Shown: positions 1-7,462 of the stretch, in pieces
Layout: each line of letters begins with the position of its first letter
Position numbering within the stretch: the first letter of the stretch is position 1
Assembly: GCA_016782825.1 (NCBI GenBank)
Contig: JADHXT010000077.1
Coordinates: forward strand, 1 to 11,759
Direction of reading: 5' to 3'
Length of the DNA stretch: 11,759 nucleotides
From: Candidatus Brocadiia bacterium
GTDB taxonomy: Bacteria; Planctomycetota; PUPC01; DSUN01
Translations under genes and position numbers: made by a program
The notes under the pieces: model-generated
The model's input: only the letters and a program-made list of their open reading frames with translations
The model's database searches: none
Told to the model about the DNA's origin: nothing

Positions 1-2499
1 CGGGGCGGGCAGGTCCTCCGCCGAGACCTTCGGCCGGACCTCCTCGGGGACCTTGCCGGCCTCCAGTGTGATCTGGTCGAGCGCGCCGTGGAACAACCCG
101 CGGCCCTTGCCCGGCACGGCGCGAAACCACACGCCGGCATACTGCGCGTCGGTGAAGTGGCGGGAGAGCAGCTCCATCGCCTTCTGCCACGTCTTCCCGT
201 CGGCGGAGGTGAATGACTCGTACCGTTTGCCGCGCCGCACGATCCGCAGCCATCGGTGGTCCGCCGGGAAAGAGGGGATGCACATGCGGCTGCCGCCGAG
301 GTCCTCGTGGTCGGGCCAGCCCTTCATCCCGCGGCCGGCCGTCAGGTAGATCCCGAAGCCGTACTCGCTGAAGGTGGCCTCGAGGCCCTGGTCCGGCCGC
401 TTTCCCCTGACGTTGCTGGTGTAGAGTCCCACCCAGTTCTGGTCGTAGACGCCGTTCTCCCGCGTGCGGAGAGCGACGTCGGCGATGTGCGCGGTGAGGG
501 TGAAGTCGCCCTTCACCTTCTGGTATCCCACGCAGGCGCCCTCGCCCGTGAAGGAGACCGTGCCGTCCTTGTAGCGGGCGCCGAGGGGGAACTTGTGGCC
601 GAGCCGGACGAACTCCCACGGGCCGTCGGAGTAGTTGCGGGTCTCGAACTCCAGCACGTTGCCGGCATCCACGGAGTGGTGGCCGTCGTACCAGAGCCGC
701 GCCCAGATCCGGTTCGCTTCGGCAGGAAAGAGACCTTCGAAGAGCAGGGAGCCGTCGTCGCGCAGGTCGGCCCTCCCGGCGGTCTTGAGCAGCATGTTGC
801 CGGAGTAGAGCTGGAGCTTCTCGAGCTGTCGCCTCCGCATCGCTGGTACGGCGCGGATCTTGACCCAGTTGTCCTCCGCGACGCCATTGGCCACGGGGCT
901 CTCGAGGGCCAGCGCGAGGGAGGGGCGACGGCCGTCGTCGGCGCACGCGAAGTCGGCCTCGGTCAGCCGGCGTAGCCCGAAGCCCGGGCCTTCCCAGCGG
1001 ATCGAGATCCGGTCGGGCAGGCCGGCGTGGTGCCGGCGGCCTGCGCCCTTGAAGTAGAGCAGCTCGAAGGCGTGCAGGCCCTGCTTCAGCGCGACCGGAT
1101 ACTGCCTCGGCGAGCGGCTGTGGAGGCCGTCGTTGTCCGCGACCACCTTGCCGCCGAGGCGCATGCGGCTGCCGTCGCACGTGCCGTAGGAGAACACGTA
1201 GAGCCCGTCGGCGGGCGCGCGCAGGTAGCCCGTGTAGCGCAGCGCGTAGAGCTTCTCGCGGTCCTGACGCACCGTGTCGTCGAGGCCACTGACGCGGCCC
1301 TCTCGCACTGGGGCGAGCGCGGCGAAATCAGGCAACGCCCGCCACTCGGTGTTCGCGGGTGGCTCGTAGTAGGCATACTCCAGTCCTGCCGCCACCTTGG
1401 CCGTCTCCGCCGCGTGTCCGAGCTTGGTTCCCCCGACGGGGATCGTGACCGAGGTCCGCTGGTCGAAGATGTCGGTCACCGTCAGCCGCACGCTCTTCGC
1501 CTCCCGCGGCGTGTCCATGCGCCGGGCCAGGATGTAGGGCGCATTGTCCTGGTGCACCGCCATCGGCTCTCCGTCCGCCTGCGGGTTGTCGAACACCTCG
1601 AGCCTGTAGCCGAGCTGAGGCGATGCGCCCTTGGGGATCGACCATTTCACGGCCACCTGGCGGCCGCTGGCGACGGCCGACGCGTCGGCGATCGCCGGCG
1701 GGTCGAGCTGCGGCGCGTCCGGCTGCCTGGTGACGAACTCGCCCCCCTTGTGCTTGGGCGAGTCGGGCTCGGCGCGGTCGTAGCGCAGCACGGTGCCCTC
1801 CTCGATGAGCTTGAAGAACTTCGCGCCCCCCGTGCCCACCTTGTCCGCCTTCTGCCACGTGCCGTCCAGGCGGCAGTAGCCCAGCCGGCGCTCGAAGGCG
1901 CGGTGCACGCTCGGCGGGCCCAGCGCCTCGACGAAGCCGGAGTTCCCGGCGAAGCCCGTAGCCTTTGCTGGCAGCCGGACCACGCTGTGGGTATGCCACT
2001 CGTTCTTCTCCAGGTCCTTGGCCCACCAGCCGACGAAAGCGTGCTCGGCGTCGTCGGTGGCAGGGGGGAAGATGCGCATCACGAAGCGATACCACGCGCC
2101 CGGCCGCAGGAAGAGCGCGTCCCCGTGCGCGCCGCCCGAGGCGCCCTCCGCGCCGTAGCCGTGGCTGTAGAAGAGCGGGCCTTCGTGCACGTTGCGCACC
2201 TCGCCCCAGTACGACATGAACATCCCCGGCGGCTTCTTCGGCCCTCCGACGGCGATCCCGCCGTAGAAGCTCCCCAGGCGGCGATGGCCCGGGACGAAGC
2301 TCATGTACCAGAAGCAGTAGTAGGTGCCCGCATCCCAGGCCGGCCATCGGTGGTCCTTCATCACGATGTCGGCCCCGCGCTGGACGTTTGGCTTCCAGCC
2401 TGTGGCATCGGCCTCGAACCCCCTGCACAGGAGCGCCATGGAGACCACAGCCGGCAGAGCCCGAGCCAGCCATCGCTTTGCGTTTGCCAAACGACTCAT
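1..2499 (-). CDS. Secreted DUF3472 / FnIII-like / PA14 / LamG-like multidomain protein (3' end cut by window)
   Basis: Open for 833 codons from ATG 2499 to the window edge, with no stop reached. The start is supported by GGAAGG seven bases upstream. Residues 1-32 look like a Sec signal peptide: basic start, hydrophobic core around LPAVVSMALL, and ADA before a likely cleavage. Residues about 40-235 resemble DUF3472 (TYYCFWYM, GSFYGGIAVGG, later a DGTW end). Residues about 255-350 look like a fibronectin type III fold. Residues about 374-505 are a good PA14 match (YALRYTGYLRAPADGLYVF, then SIRWEGPGF). Residues about 650-815 are a LamG/DUF1349-like beta sandwich (RWLRIVRRGKRYESFTSADG). No catalytic residues are recognised. 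PA14 and concanavalin-like folds often bind carbohydrate, so a surface or periplasmic glycan-binding role is inferred. It follows the symporter by 24 bases and is probably the last or near-last gene of the operon. Domain calls are from memory of the families; DUF3472 has no known function. Confidence 0.85.
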   Translation of the reverse strand, partial: MSRLANAKRWLARALPAVVSMALLCRGFEADATGWKPNVQRGADIVMKDHRWPAWDAGTYYCFWYMSFVPGHRRLGSFYGGIAVGGPKKPPGMFMSYWGEVRNVHEGPLFYSHGYGAEGASGGAHGDALFLRPGAWYRFVMRIFPPATDDAEHAFVGWWAKDLEKNEWHTHSVVRLPAKATGFAGNSGFVEALGPPSVHRAFERRLGYCRLDGTWQKADKVGTGGAKFFKLIEEGTVLRYDRAEPDSPKHKGGEFVTRQPDAPQLDPPAIADASAVASGRQVAVKWSIPKGASPQLGYRLEVFDNPQADGEPMAVHQDNAPYILARRMDTPREAKSVRLTVTDIFDQRTSVTIPVGGTKLGHAAETAKVAAGLEYAYYEPPANTEWRALPDFAALAPVREGRVSGLDDTVRQDREKLYALRYTGYLRAPADGLYVFSYGTCDGSRMRLGGKVVADNDGLHSRSPRQYPVALKQGLHAFELLYFKGAGRRHHAGLPDRISIRWEGPGFGLRRLTEADFACADDGRRPSLALALESPVANGVAEDNWVKIRAVPAMRRRQLEKLQLYSGNMLLKTAGRADLRDDGSLLFEGLFPAEANRIWARLWYDGHHSVDAGNVLEFETRNYSDGPWEFVRLGHKFPLGARYKDGTVSFTGEGACVGYQKVKGDFTLTAHIADVALRTRENGVYDQNWVGLYTSNVRGKRPDQGLEATFSEYGFGIYLTAGRGMKGWPDHEDLGGSRMCIPSFPADHRWLRIVRRGKRYESFTSADGKTWQKAMELLSRHFTDAQYAGVWFRAVPGKGRGLFHGALDQITLEAGKVPEEVRPKVSAEDLPAP

Positions 2500-2506
2500 C
2501 TCATGA

Positions 2507-2512
2507 CCTTCC
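2507..2512 (-). promoter_or_regulatory. Ribosome binding site of the DUF3472/PA14 gene
   Basis: On the minus strand GGAAGG lies seven bases before ATG 2499. It supports this start over ATG 2504, which is followed two codons later by a stop (ATG AGA TGA). It lies in the 24-base gap after the symporter stop codon, which fits translation from a shared transcript. Confidence 0.6.
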
Positions 2513-2523
2513 GCTGCAACGGG

Positions 2524-4575
2524 TCACCCTCCGTTCCAGATCGCGGAGAAGTCGGCGAAGAGGGCGTAGATCGCCAGGACGATCAGCACGAGGGCGATGG
2601 CGGCCTTGCCCTTGTGCCTCCACGGGGTCATGTCGACGGCCTTGACGTCGGCCTGGACCCACTCGGTCTCGAGCGGCTTGGCCGCGCCGATGAGCAGCAT
2701 CAGGACGACGAGCAGCGCGAACACGGCGCCGAGGAAGTGGAACTCGTGGATGTAGTCGGTGAGGTACTTGGACCCCGCGGCGGGGGCCTTCGACGCTTCG
2801 TCAGCCACCTCGGCGATCTCCTCCTTGACGCCGTCCGTGACGCTGCTGGCCTCGATCACCCGCGCGGCCGCCGCTGCGTGGCCGGAGGGGATCACGTAGG
2901 CGTTGGCGACGGCCAGGCCGTCCTGAGGCGCGAGGGTCAGGAAGAACGCTTCCCTCGCGGGTTCCTCGGAGTCGGTGTCGCCCAGGAGTTCGACCGCCAC
3001 CTGCTTCGTGGTCTCGCCCGGCGCGAAGGTGAGCGTGCCGCTGGCGGAGCGGTAGTCGGTGCCGGCCTCCGCCGTGCCGTCCTGGGTGGCGTACTTCACG
3101 GTCACGGGCTCGTCGGCCGGGCGAGTCAGGTGGACGTGGAACGTCGCCGTCTGTCCATCCCCCTCGACCTGCACTACATCCCTGGCAACGATCTTCGGGT
3201 CGGCCTGGCCCAGCGGGATGAAGTAGCCGGCCGCGATGGCCAGGAAGCCGACGATCAGCGCGGCCTTCGCTGCCAGCGGCGGCACCCGCTTGCTGAGCAT
3301 GCCGATCAGCACCACCGAGAAGATGGGGATGAAGTACAGGCCGTTCATCTTCTGAAGGTAGGCGAAGATGCTGGTGGTGTTGGCCAGCAGCGGCGCGACG
3401 CACATGGCCGCGCCGGCAATGATCCAGCCGAAGACCTTGCCCGACCGCACGACCTGATGCTCGGTGGCATTGGGCTTCAGCACCTTGGCATACAGGCCCA
3501 GGCTGAAGAGCGTGCAGGTGCTGTTGAGGGCGGAGTTGAAGCTGGAGAGGATCGCGCCGATCATCGCGGCGGCGAAGAAGCCGGTGAGCCACCAGGGCAG
3601 GACGTGGCGGACCAGCCGCCCGTAGGTCACGTCGGCCTTGAGGCCCTCGGAGGCGAACAGGGCGAAGGCGATCATGCCCGGCAGCACGAGGTACATCGGC
3701 CCGAGCAGCTTCAGCCCGCCGGTCAGCATCACGCCCTTCTGTCCCTCGGCGAGGCTCTTCGCGCCGAAGGTGCGCTGGATGATCTGCTGGTTCGTGCACC
3801 AGTAGAACAGGTTGAGCAGCAGGATGCCGGTGAAGATGGTGTGGAACGGCACGGAGGAGCCGGCGCCGCCGAGCGAGTTGAACCGGGCGCTCTGCCCCTC
3901 GCGAATAGCGGTCCACCCCGCGAAGAACTCGCCTCCGCCGAGGGCCGACAGCGCGAAGTACGTGATGAGGAACCCACCGACCAGCAACCCGATGCCGTTG
4001 AGCGTGTCGGACACCGCGACGGTGCGCAGGCCGCCGAACAGCGCGTACATCGAGCCGATGAGACCGACGACCCAAACGATGAGCCACAGGGCCGCGGTCT
4101 CGCTGATCCCCAGCATTCCCTGGACGTCGAGGATCCCCATCATGCCCCGCGCGCCGGTGTAGAGGATGATCGGCAGCAGGATCGTCGCGTAGGCCACCAG
4201 GAAGATCAGGTTGGTGATGACCTGCGCCTGATGGTCGAAGCGGATCTCGAGATACTCCGGCACCGTCGCGACGCCGCTCTTGAGGAAGCGCGGCAGAAAG
4301 AACAGCCCCATCGTCACCAGGGCCAGGACGGCGACCACCTCCCACACCATGACGCAAAAGCCGTCGATGAAGGCCGCGCCGTTCAGCCCGACCATCTGCT
4401 CGGTGGACAGGTTGGTCAGCAGCAGCGACCCGGCGATCAGGGGGAAGGTGAGCGAACGGCCCGCCAGGAAGTAGCCCGTGGACGACGCGTGGTCCTGCTT
4501 GCGGGTGATCAGCCACGTGATGAGGCCCACCAGCCCCGTGAAGAAGACGAACGTGATCAGTGTGGCGGCGTGCAT
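2524..4575 (-). CDS. Sodium:sugar symporter (SSS family) with an inserted Calx-beta domain
   Basis: 683 residues, SSS/SGLT family, inner membrane, sodium-driven uptake. Family marks include YFLAGR (35-40), VPEYLEIRF and FNSALNSTCTLFS in TM8. By alignment from memory to Vibrio vSGLT, sugar contacts are kept at Q60, E79, N255, K289 and Q408 with gate Y258; vSGLT S91 is A82 here. Sodium-site A341, S344 and S345 also match. This supports a sugar substrate, which cannot be named. Residues about 461-570 form a Calx-beta domain (VKYATQDGTAEAGTDY, GTLTFAPGETTKQVAV), followed by an Ala/Glu-rich linker to about 604. It lies between predicted TM11 and TM12, a loop that should face outside and is short in typical homologues. 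Two helices follow (HFLGAVFALLVVLMLLIG and AIALVLIVLAIYALF), so the transporter is complete. GGAG lies 11 bases before the ATG. The gap after the sulfatase is 39 bases, and the DUF3472/PA14 gene follows. Confidence 0.93.
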   Translation of the reverse strand: MHAATLITFVFFTGLVGLITWLITRKQDHASSTGYFLAGRSLTFPLIAGSLLLTNLSTEQMVGLNGAAFIDGFCVMVWEVVAVLALVTMGLFFLPRFLKSGVATVPEYLEIRFDHQAQVITNLIFLVAYATILLPIILYTGARGMMGILDVQGMLGISETAALWLIVWVVGLIGSMYALFGGLRTVAVSDTLNGIGLLVGGFLITYFALSALGGGEFFAGWTAIREGQSARFNSLGGAGSSVPFHTIFTGILLLNLFYWCTNQQIIQRTFGAKSLAEGQKGVMLTGGLKLLGPMYLVLPGMIAFALFASEGLKADVTYGRLVRHVLPWWLTGFFAAAMIGAILSSFNSALNSTCTLFSLGLYAKVLKPNATEHQVVRSGKVFGWIIAGAAMCVAPLLANTTSIFAYLQKMNGLYFIPIFSVVLIGMLSKRVPPLAAKAALIVGFLAIAAGYFIPLGQADPKIVARDVVQVEGDGQTATFHVHLTRPADEPVTVKYATQDGTAEAGTDYRSASGTLTFAPGETTKQVAVELLGDTDSEEPAREAFFLTLAPQDGLAVANAYVIPSGHAAAAARVIEASSVTDGVKEEIAEVADEASKAPAAGSKYLTDYIHEFHFLGAVFALLVVLMLLIGAAKPLETEWVQADVKAVDMTPWRHKGKAAIALVLIVLAIYALFADFSAIWNGG

Positions 4576-4614
4576 GGGGTCGCGATCTCCAAAACGGTTC
4601 CGGGGGCACCTGCT

Positions 4615-6015
4615 CTACTTGCGGGTGGCCACCTCGAAGTACTTGGCGCAGCGGGCGACGACGTCGGGCATCTGGCCGGCCAGGTCGTGCTTCTCGGCGA
4701 TGTCGCTCTCCAGGTCGTAGAGGGCGAAGCGGTCCTTGCCGCGGGGGTGGAGCTTCCACTTGCCCACGCGGACGGCCCAGATCCAGTAGAAGTACTCGTG
4801 CTTCTTCTGGGCCTCTGGCCGCCCGAGGAGCTCCGGCAGGTAGCTGATGCCGTCGATGTCCGTGGGCGGCGCGATCCCGGCCAGCTCGCAGGCGGTCGGC
4901 AGGAAGTCCCAGAAGGCGCTCGGGTGGCCGCTGGTGCGGCCCGGCTGGATCTTGCCCGGCCAGCGCGCGATCATGGGCACACGAATCCCGCCCTCACGCA
5001 GGCTGCGCTTGTGGCCGGAGAGCGGCCCCGTGCTGTTGAGGAACTTGAGGCTCTGCCCGCCCTCGGGGGACGGGCCGTTGTCGCTGCTGAAGAGCACGAG
5101 GGTGCTCTCGCTCAGCTTCAGCTCGTCGAGCAGATCGAGGATGCGGCCGATGCTGCGGTCCATGCGCGAGATCATCCCGGCATAGGTCGCGTTGGGATGG
5201 CTCTGGCCGCAGTAGCCCGCCTTGTACTGGCTGCCGTAGCCGCCACCGCCGGTGTTCCCCTTCCCCTCGATCTTGGGCGTCTCCGGCCAGCCCAGCTTCA
5301 GGTAGGGCGCCAGGGAGTCCTCGGGCACCGTCAGCTCGGCGTGGGGGATGCAGAAGGGCAGGTAGAGGAAGAAGGGATGGTCCTTGTTGGCCTTGATCCA
5401 GCCGATCGCCTCCTTGACGAGCTCGTCGTGGCTGTAGGTGCCCTCGCCTTTCTTGTACTCGCCGTTCACCCGCAGGTTGTGGTTCTTCGGGTAGAGCACC
5501 TTCTGGTCGTTCCGCCACAGATACTCGGGGTAGTAGAAGTGAGCAAAGCCCTGGTTGTCGAAGCCGAAGAAGTGGTCGAAGCCCTTGCGGTTGGGGCTGC
5601 CGGGGTGCCCCGGCCGTCCCACCAGTCCCCACTTGCCGATCATGCAGGTCCGGTATCCCGCCTTCTTCAGGAGCATGGGAACGGTGACATCGCTCGCCCT
5701 CAGCCTTCCGCCGTTGCCCTTGACCGACGCGTGTCCCATGTGCTTGCCCGTCATCAGGGCGCAGCGCGACGGCGAGCAGACGGTGAAGCCCGCATAGTGG
5801 CTGGTGAAGCGGATGCCCTCGCGGGCCATCTGGTCGAGACGCGGCGTCTTGATCTTCTTCTGCCCGTAGCACCCCAGGTCGCCGTAGCCCAGGTCGTCGG
5901 CCAGGATGAAGACGATGTTCGGGCGTCGCGGAGCGTCTGCTGCGGCCGTGGCTTCAGCCAGCAATGGCGCCGTGGTGCACCCGGCCAGGGCCCCCAGGAA
6001 GCGTCTGCGGTTCAT
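4615..6015 (-). CDS. Tat-exported S1 family sulfatase (CSPSR active site)
   Basis: 466 residues, complete. A type I sulfatase that would hydrolyse sulfate esters, most likely on a carbohydrate, outside the cytoplasm. The N-terminus MNRRRFLGALAG is a twin-arginine signal. Metal ligands D40/D41 lie in LADDLGYGD. C80 in CSPSR, with TGK at 89-91, is the residue converted to formylglycine. H224 (IPHAE), D311/N312 (SSDNG) and K335 (GHKRSLREGG) match the remaining catalytic and metal positions. The usual GKWHLG motif reads GKWGLVG (126-132), so the common histidine is glycine; some sulfatase subgroups show this. The ATG has AAAGGA about four bases upstream. It is 79 bases after the other sulfatase and 39 bases before the symporter. 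The two sulfatases differ along most of their length, so a recent duplication is unlikely. Substrate is unknown; no maturation enzyme is encoded in the window. Confidence 0.95.
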   Translation of the reverse strand: MNRRRFLGALAGCTTAPLLAEATAAADAPRRPNIVFILADDLGYGDLGCYGQKKIKTPRLDQMAREGIRFTSHYAGFTVCSPSRCALMTGKHMGHASVKGNGGRLRASDVTVPMLLKKAGYRTCMIGKWGLVGRPGHPGSPNRKGFDHFFGFDNQGFAHFYYPEYLWRNDQKVLYPKNHNLRVNGEYKKGEGTYSHDELVKEAIGWIKANKDHPFFLYLPFCIPHAELTVPEDSLAPYLKLGWPETPKIEGKGNTGGGGYGSQYKAGYCGQSHPNATYAGMISRMDRSIGRILDLLDELKLSESTLVLFSSDNGPSPEGGQSLKFLNSTGPLSGHKRSLREGGIRVPMIARWPGKIQPGRTSGHPSAFWDFLPTACELAGIAPPTDIDGISYLPELLGRPEAQKKHEYFYWIWAVRVGKWKLHPRGKDRFALYDLESDIAEKHDLAGQMPDVVARCAKYFEVATRK

Positions 6016-6069
6016 TGTGTGTCCTTTGCCCGCGGTGTCCGTGCCGTCCTCGGCCTGCGGACCTCCAGG

Positions 6070-6080
6070 GGAACGGTTCC
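6070..6080. repeat. 11-base inverted repeat between the two sulfatase genes
   Basis: GGAACGGTTCC is a perfect inverted repeat with five-base arms around one central base, in the 79-base gap between the sulfatase genes. It could be a protein-binding site, part of an RNA hairpin, or chance. No promoter was recognised beside it, and one short palindrome does not establish function. Confidence 0.25.
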
Positions 6081-6094
6081 TGCCTCTCTGTTCC

Positions 6095-7423
6095 CTAGCG
6101 ACGCTTGACGCGGTAGGCGGCCTGGTCCCTCTTGACCGTTGCCCGCCACTCGTTCCCCCAAGCGGCCAGCCGCGCCAGCACCTCCGGCTCTTTGTCGGTG
6201 ATGTCGATGTCCTTCTTCTGCTCCTCGTCGAAGCGGAAGAGGCGGCCTTTCTGGAGGATGTGCTCGTTGTCGATCAGCCGCACCTGCTGGCCGGAGACGA
6301 GCGGGATCGGCTTCGGCCGGCGCCTCATCCTGCCATCGATCAGCGGCAGCAGGCTGATGCCGTCGATCGGCTCGAGCTGGTCGGGCATCTTGATGCCCAG
6401 CAAGTCGAGGACCGTCGGGTAGAAGTCCATCGTGCAGGCCGGCACGCTGGTGACGAAGGGCTTGGGAACCCGCGCGGGCCATTCGAGGATGCCCGGCACG
6501 CGCGTGCCGCCTTCGGTCAGCCATTTCTTGCCGCCAGGCAGCCCGCCTGTGGACAAGGGGAATGCCCCGCCGTTGTCCGAGCAGAACCATAGCATCGTGT
6601 TGTCGGCAATCTCCAGGTCCCGCAGCGCCTTGCGCAGCCGGCCCATGTTGCGATCCACTGCGGCGAGCTCGCCGTAGTAGTTCGCCCTTTTTCCGCCGTA
6701 CTTGGCGTAGGGGGCGGCGTCTTCGGGCGTCGCCTTGTGCGGCCCGTGAGGCGAGGGGAACCAGATGGCGGCGAGGAAGGGCTTCTCGTTAGCCGCCTGG
6801 CGGCCGATCCACTCCAGCGCGACGTCCATGAGCACGTCCGCCGTGTCGCCCTGTCGCGGAGGGGCCTTCCGGCCGTTGTGGTAGATGTGCTCGTGGCCGA
6901 TGTCGTACCAGTTCCCGGCGGAGACCCACTCGTCGAAGCCCTGGTTGCCGGGATGCCGCGGCTTGGGGCAGAAGCTCTCGGGCAGGCCGCGGCCGGTGCC
7001 GCCCGCGGCGTTGGGGATGCCGCCCAGGTGCCACTTGCCGAAGTGGCCCGTGGCGTACCCGGCCGTCCGAACGGCCTCGGCGATGGTGACCTCGCGCAGC
7101 GGCAGATCATGCCCCCAGGACATGCAGCGGTAGCGCACCGGACTTCGCCCGGTGAGGCAGCTTGCCCGCGTGGGCGAGCAGAGGGGGTGGGCCGCATAGA
7201 AACGGTCGAAGCGGATGCCTGCCGCAGCCATCGCATCCAGGTTCGGCGTCTTGAGGTGTGGGTGGCCGTTGTAGCTCGTGTCGCCCCAGCCCTGGTCGTC
7301 CGTCATGCAGAGGATGATGTTCGTCCGTGGGGATGTGCTCGCGGCCCTGACCGGCAGGCGTGCTGTGAGCAGCGCGGTCAGCGCGGCGCGTGAAGTCGCC
7401 TTCAGGAACTCGTGCCGTGTCAT
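6095..7423 (-). CDS. Exported S1 family sulfatase (CSPTR active site)
   Basis: 442 residues from ATG 7423, chosen because GGAGG lies eight bases upstream and the signal sequence then starts at residue 1. An alternative GTG at 7447, with its own AAGGAG upstream, would add eight residues. The N-terminus MTRHEFLKATSRAALTALL resembles a Tat signal with the second arginine replaced by histidine, so Tat or Sec export is possible. All usual S1 sulfatase residues are visible: D42/D43 (TDDQGWGD), C82 in CSPTR as the formylglycine precursor, K130 and H132 in GKWHLGG, H226 and H229 (SPHGPH), D283/N284 (CSDNGG) and a lysine at 299/300 before LTEGGTRVP. The product should remove sulfate from a glycan or another ester; the substrate cannot be read. 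It sits 39 bases after the GH130 gene and 79 bases before the second sulfatase, almost certainly in the same transcript. Confidence 0.94.
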   Translation of the reverse strand: MTRHEFLKATSRAALTALLTARLPVRAASTSPRTNIILCMTDDQGWGDTSYNGHPHLKTPNLDAMAAAGIRFDRFYAAHPLCSPTRASCLTGRSPVRYRCMSWGHDLPLREVTIAEAVRTAGYATGHFGKWHLGGIPNAAGGTGRGLPESFCPKPRHPGNQGFDEWVSAGNWYDIGHEHIYHNGRKAPPRQGDTADVLMDVALEWIGRQAANEKPFLAAIWFPSPHGPHKATPEDAAPYAKYGGKRANYYGELAAVDRNMGRLRKALRDLEIADNTMLWFCSDNGGAFPLSTGGLPGGKKWLTEGGTRVPGILEWPARVPKPFVTSVPACTMDFYPTVLDLLGIKMPDQLEPIDGISLLPLIDGRMRRRPKPIPLVSGQQVRLIDNEHILQKGRLFRFDEEQKKDIDITDKEPEVLARLAAWGNEWRATVKRDQAAYRVKRR

Positions 7424-7431
7424 GGTCAGCG

Positions 7432-7436
7432 CCTCC
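7432..7436 (-). promoter_or_regulatory. Ribosome binding site deciding the CSPTR sulfatase start
   Basis: GGAGG on the minus strand lies eight bases before ATG 7423. A second purine-rich site, AAGGAG, precedes GTG 7447 by a similar distance, so both starts could be used. ATG 7423 is preferred because it places the Tat-like motif at the very N-terminus. Confidence 0.55.
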
Positions 7437-7462
7437 GTCTTCCCCACTCGCCTTTCTCCTTC

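Noticed and set aside
1328..2473. A 381-codon minus-strand frame overlapping the DUF3472/PA14 gene
   Set aside because: Its translation is Arg/Gly/Ala-rich noise; the neighbouring frame holds the DUF3472 and PA14 motifs and a signal peptide.
4576..4614. Possible fusion of sulfatase and symporter, since they share a frame
   Set aside because: A TAG stop at 4617-4615 ends the sulfatase with a normal C-terminus, and the symporter has its own ATG and GGAG site 39 bases on.
2801..4759. A 652-codon minus-strand frame overlapping the symporter and sulfatase ends
   Set aside because: It is a shifted-frame shadow, rich in Arg, Pro and His, whereas the true frame has membrane helices and Calx-beta motifs.
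1027..6108. A 1693-codon open frame on the + strand
   Set aside because: It is exactly complementary, codon by codon, to three minus-strand genes with clear family motifs. Its translation is low-complexity and matches no family. It is open because TTA, CTA and TCA are avoided on the sense strand.
4615..7423. Tandem duplication of the two sulfatases
   Set aside because: They share only the family motifs; active-site contexts, insert regions and C-termini differ widely.
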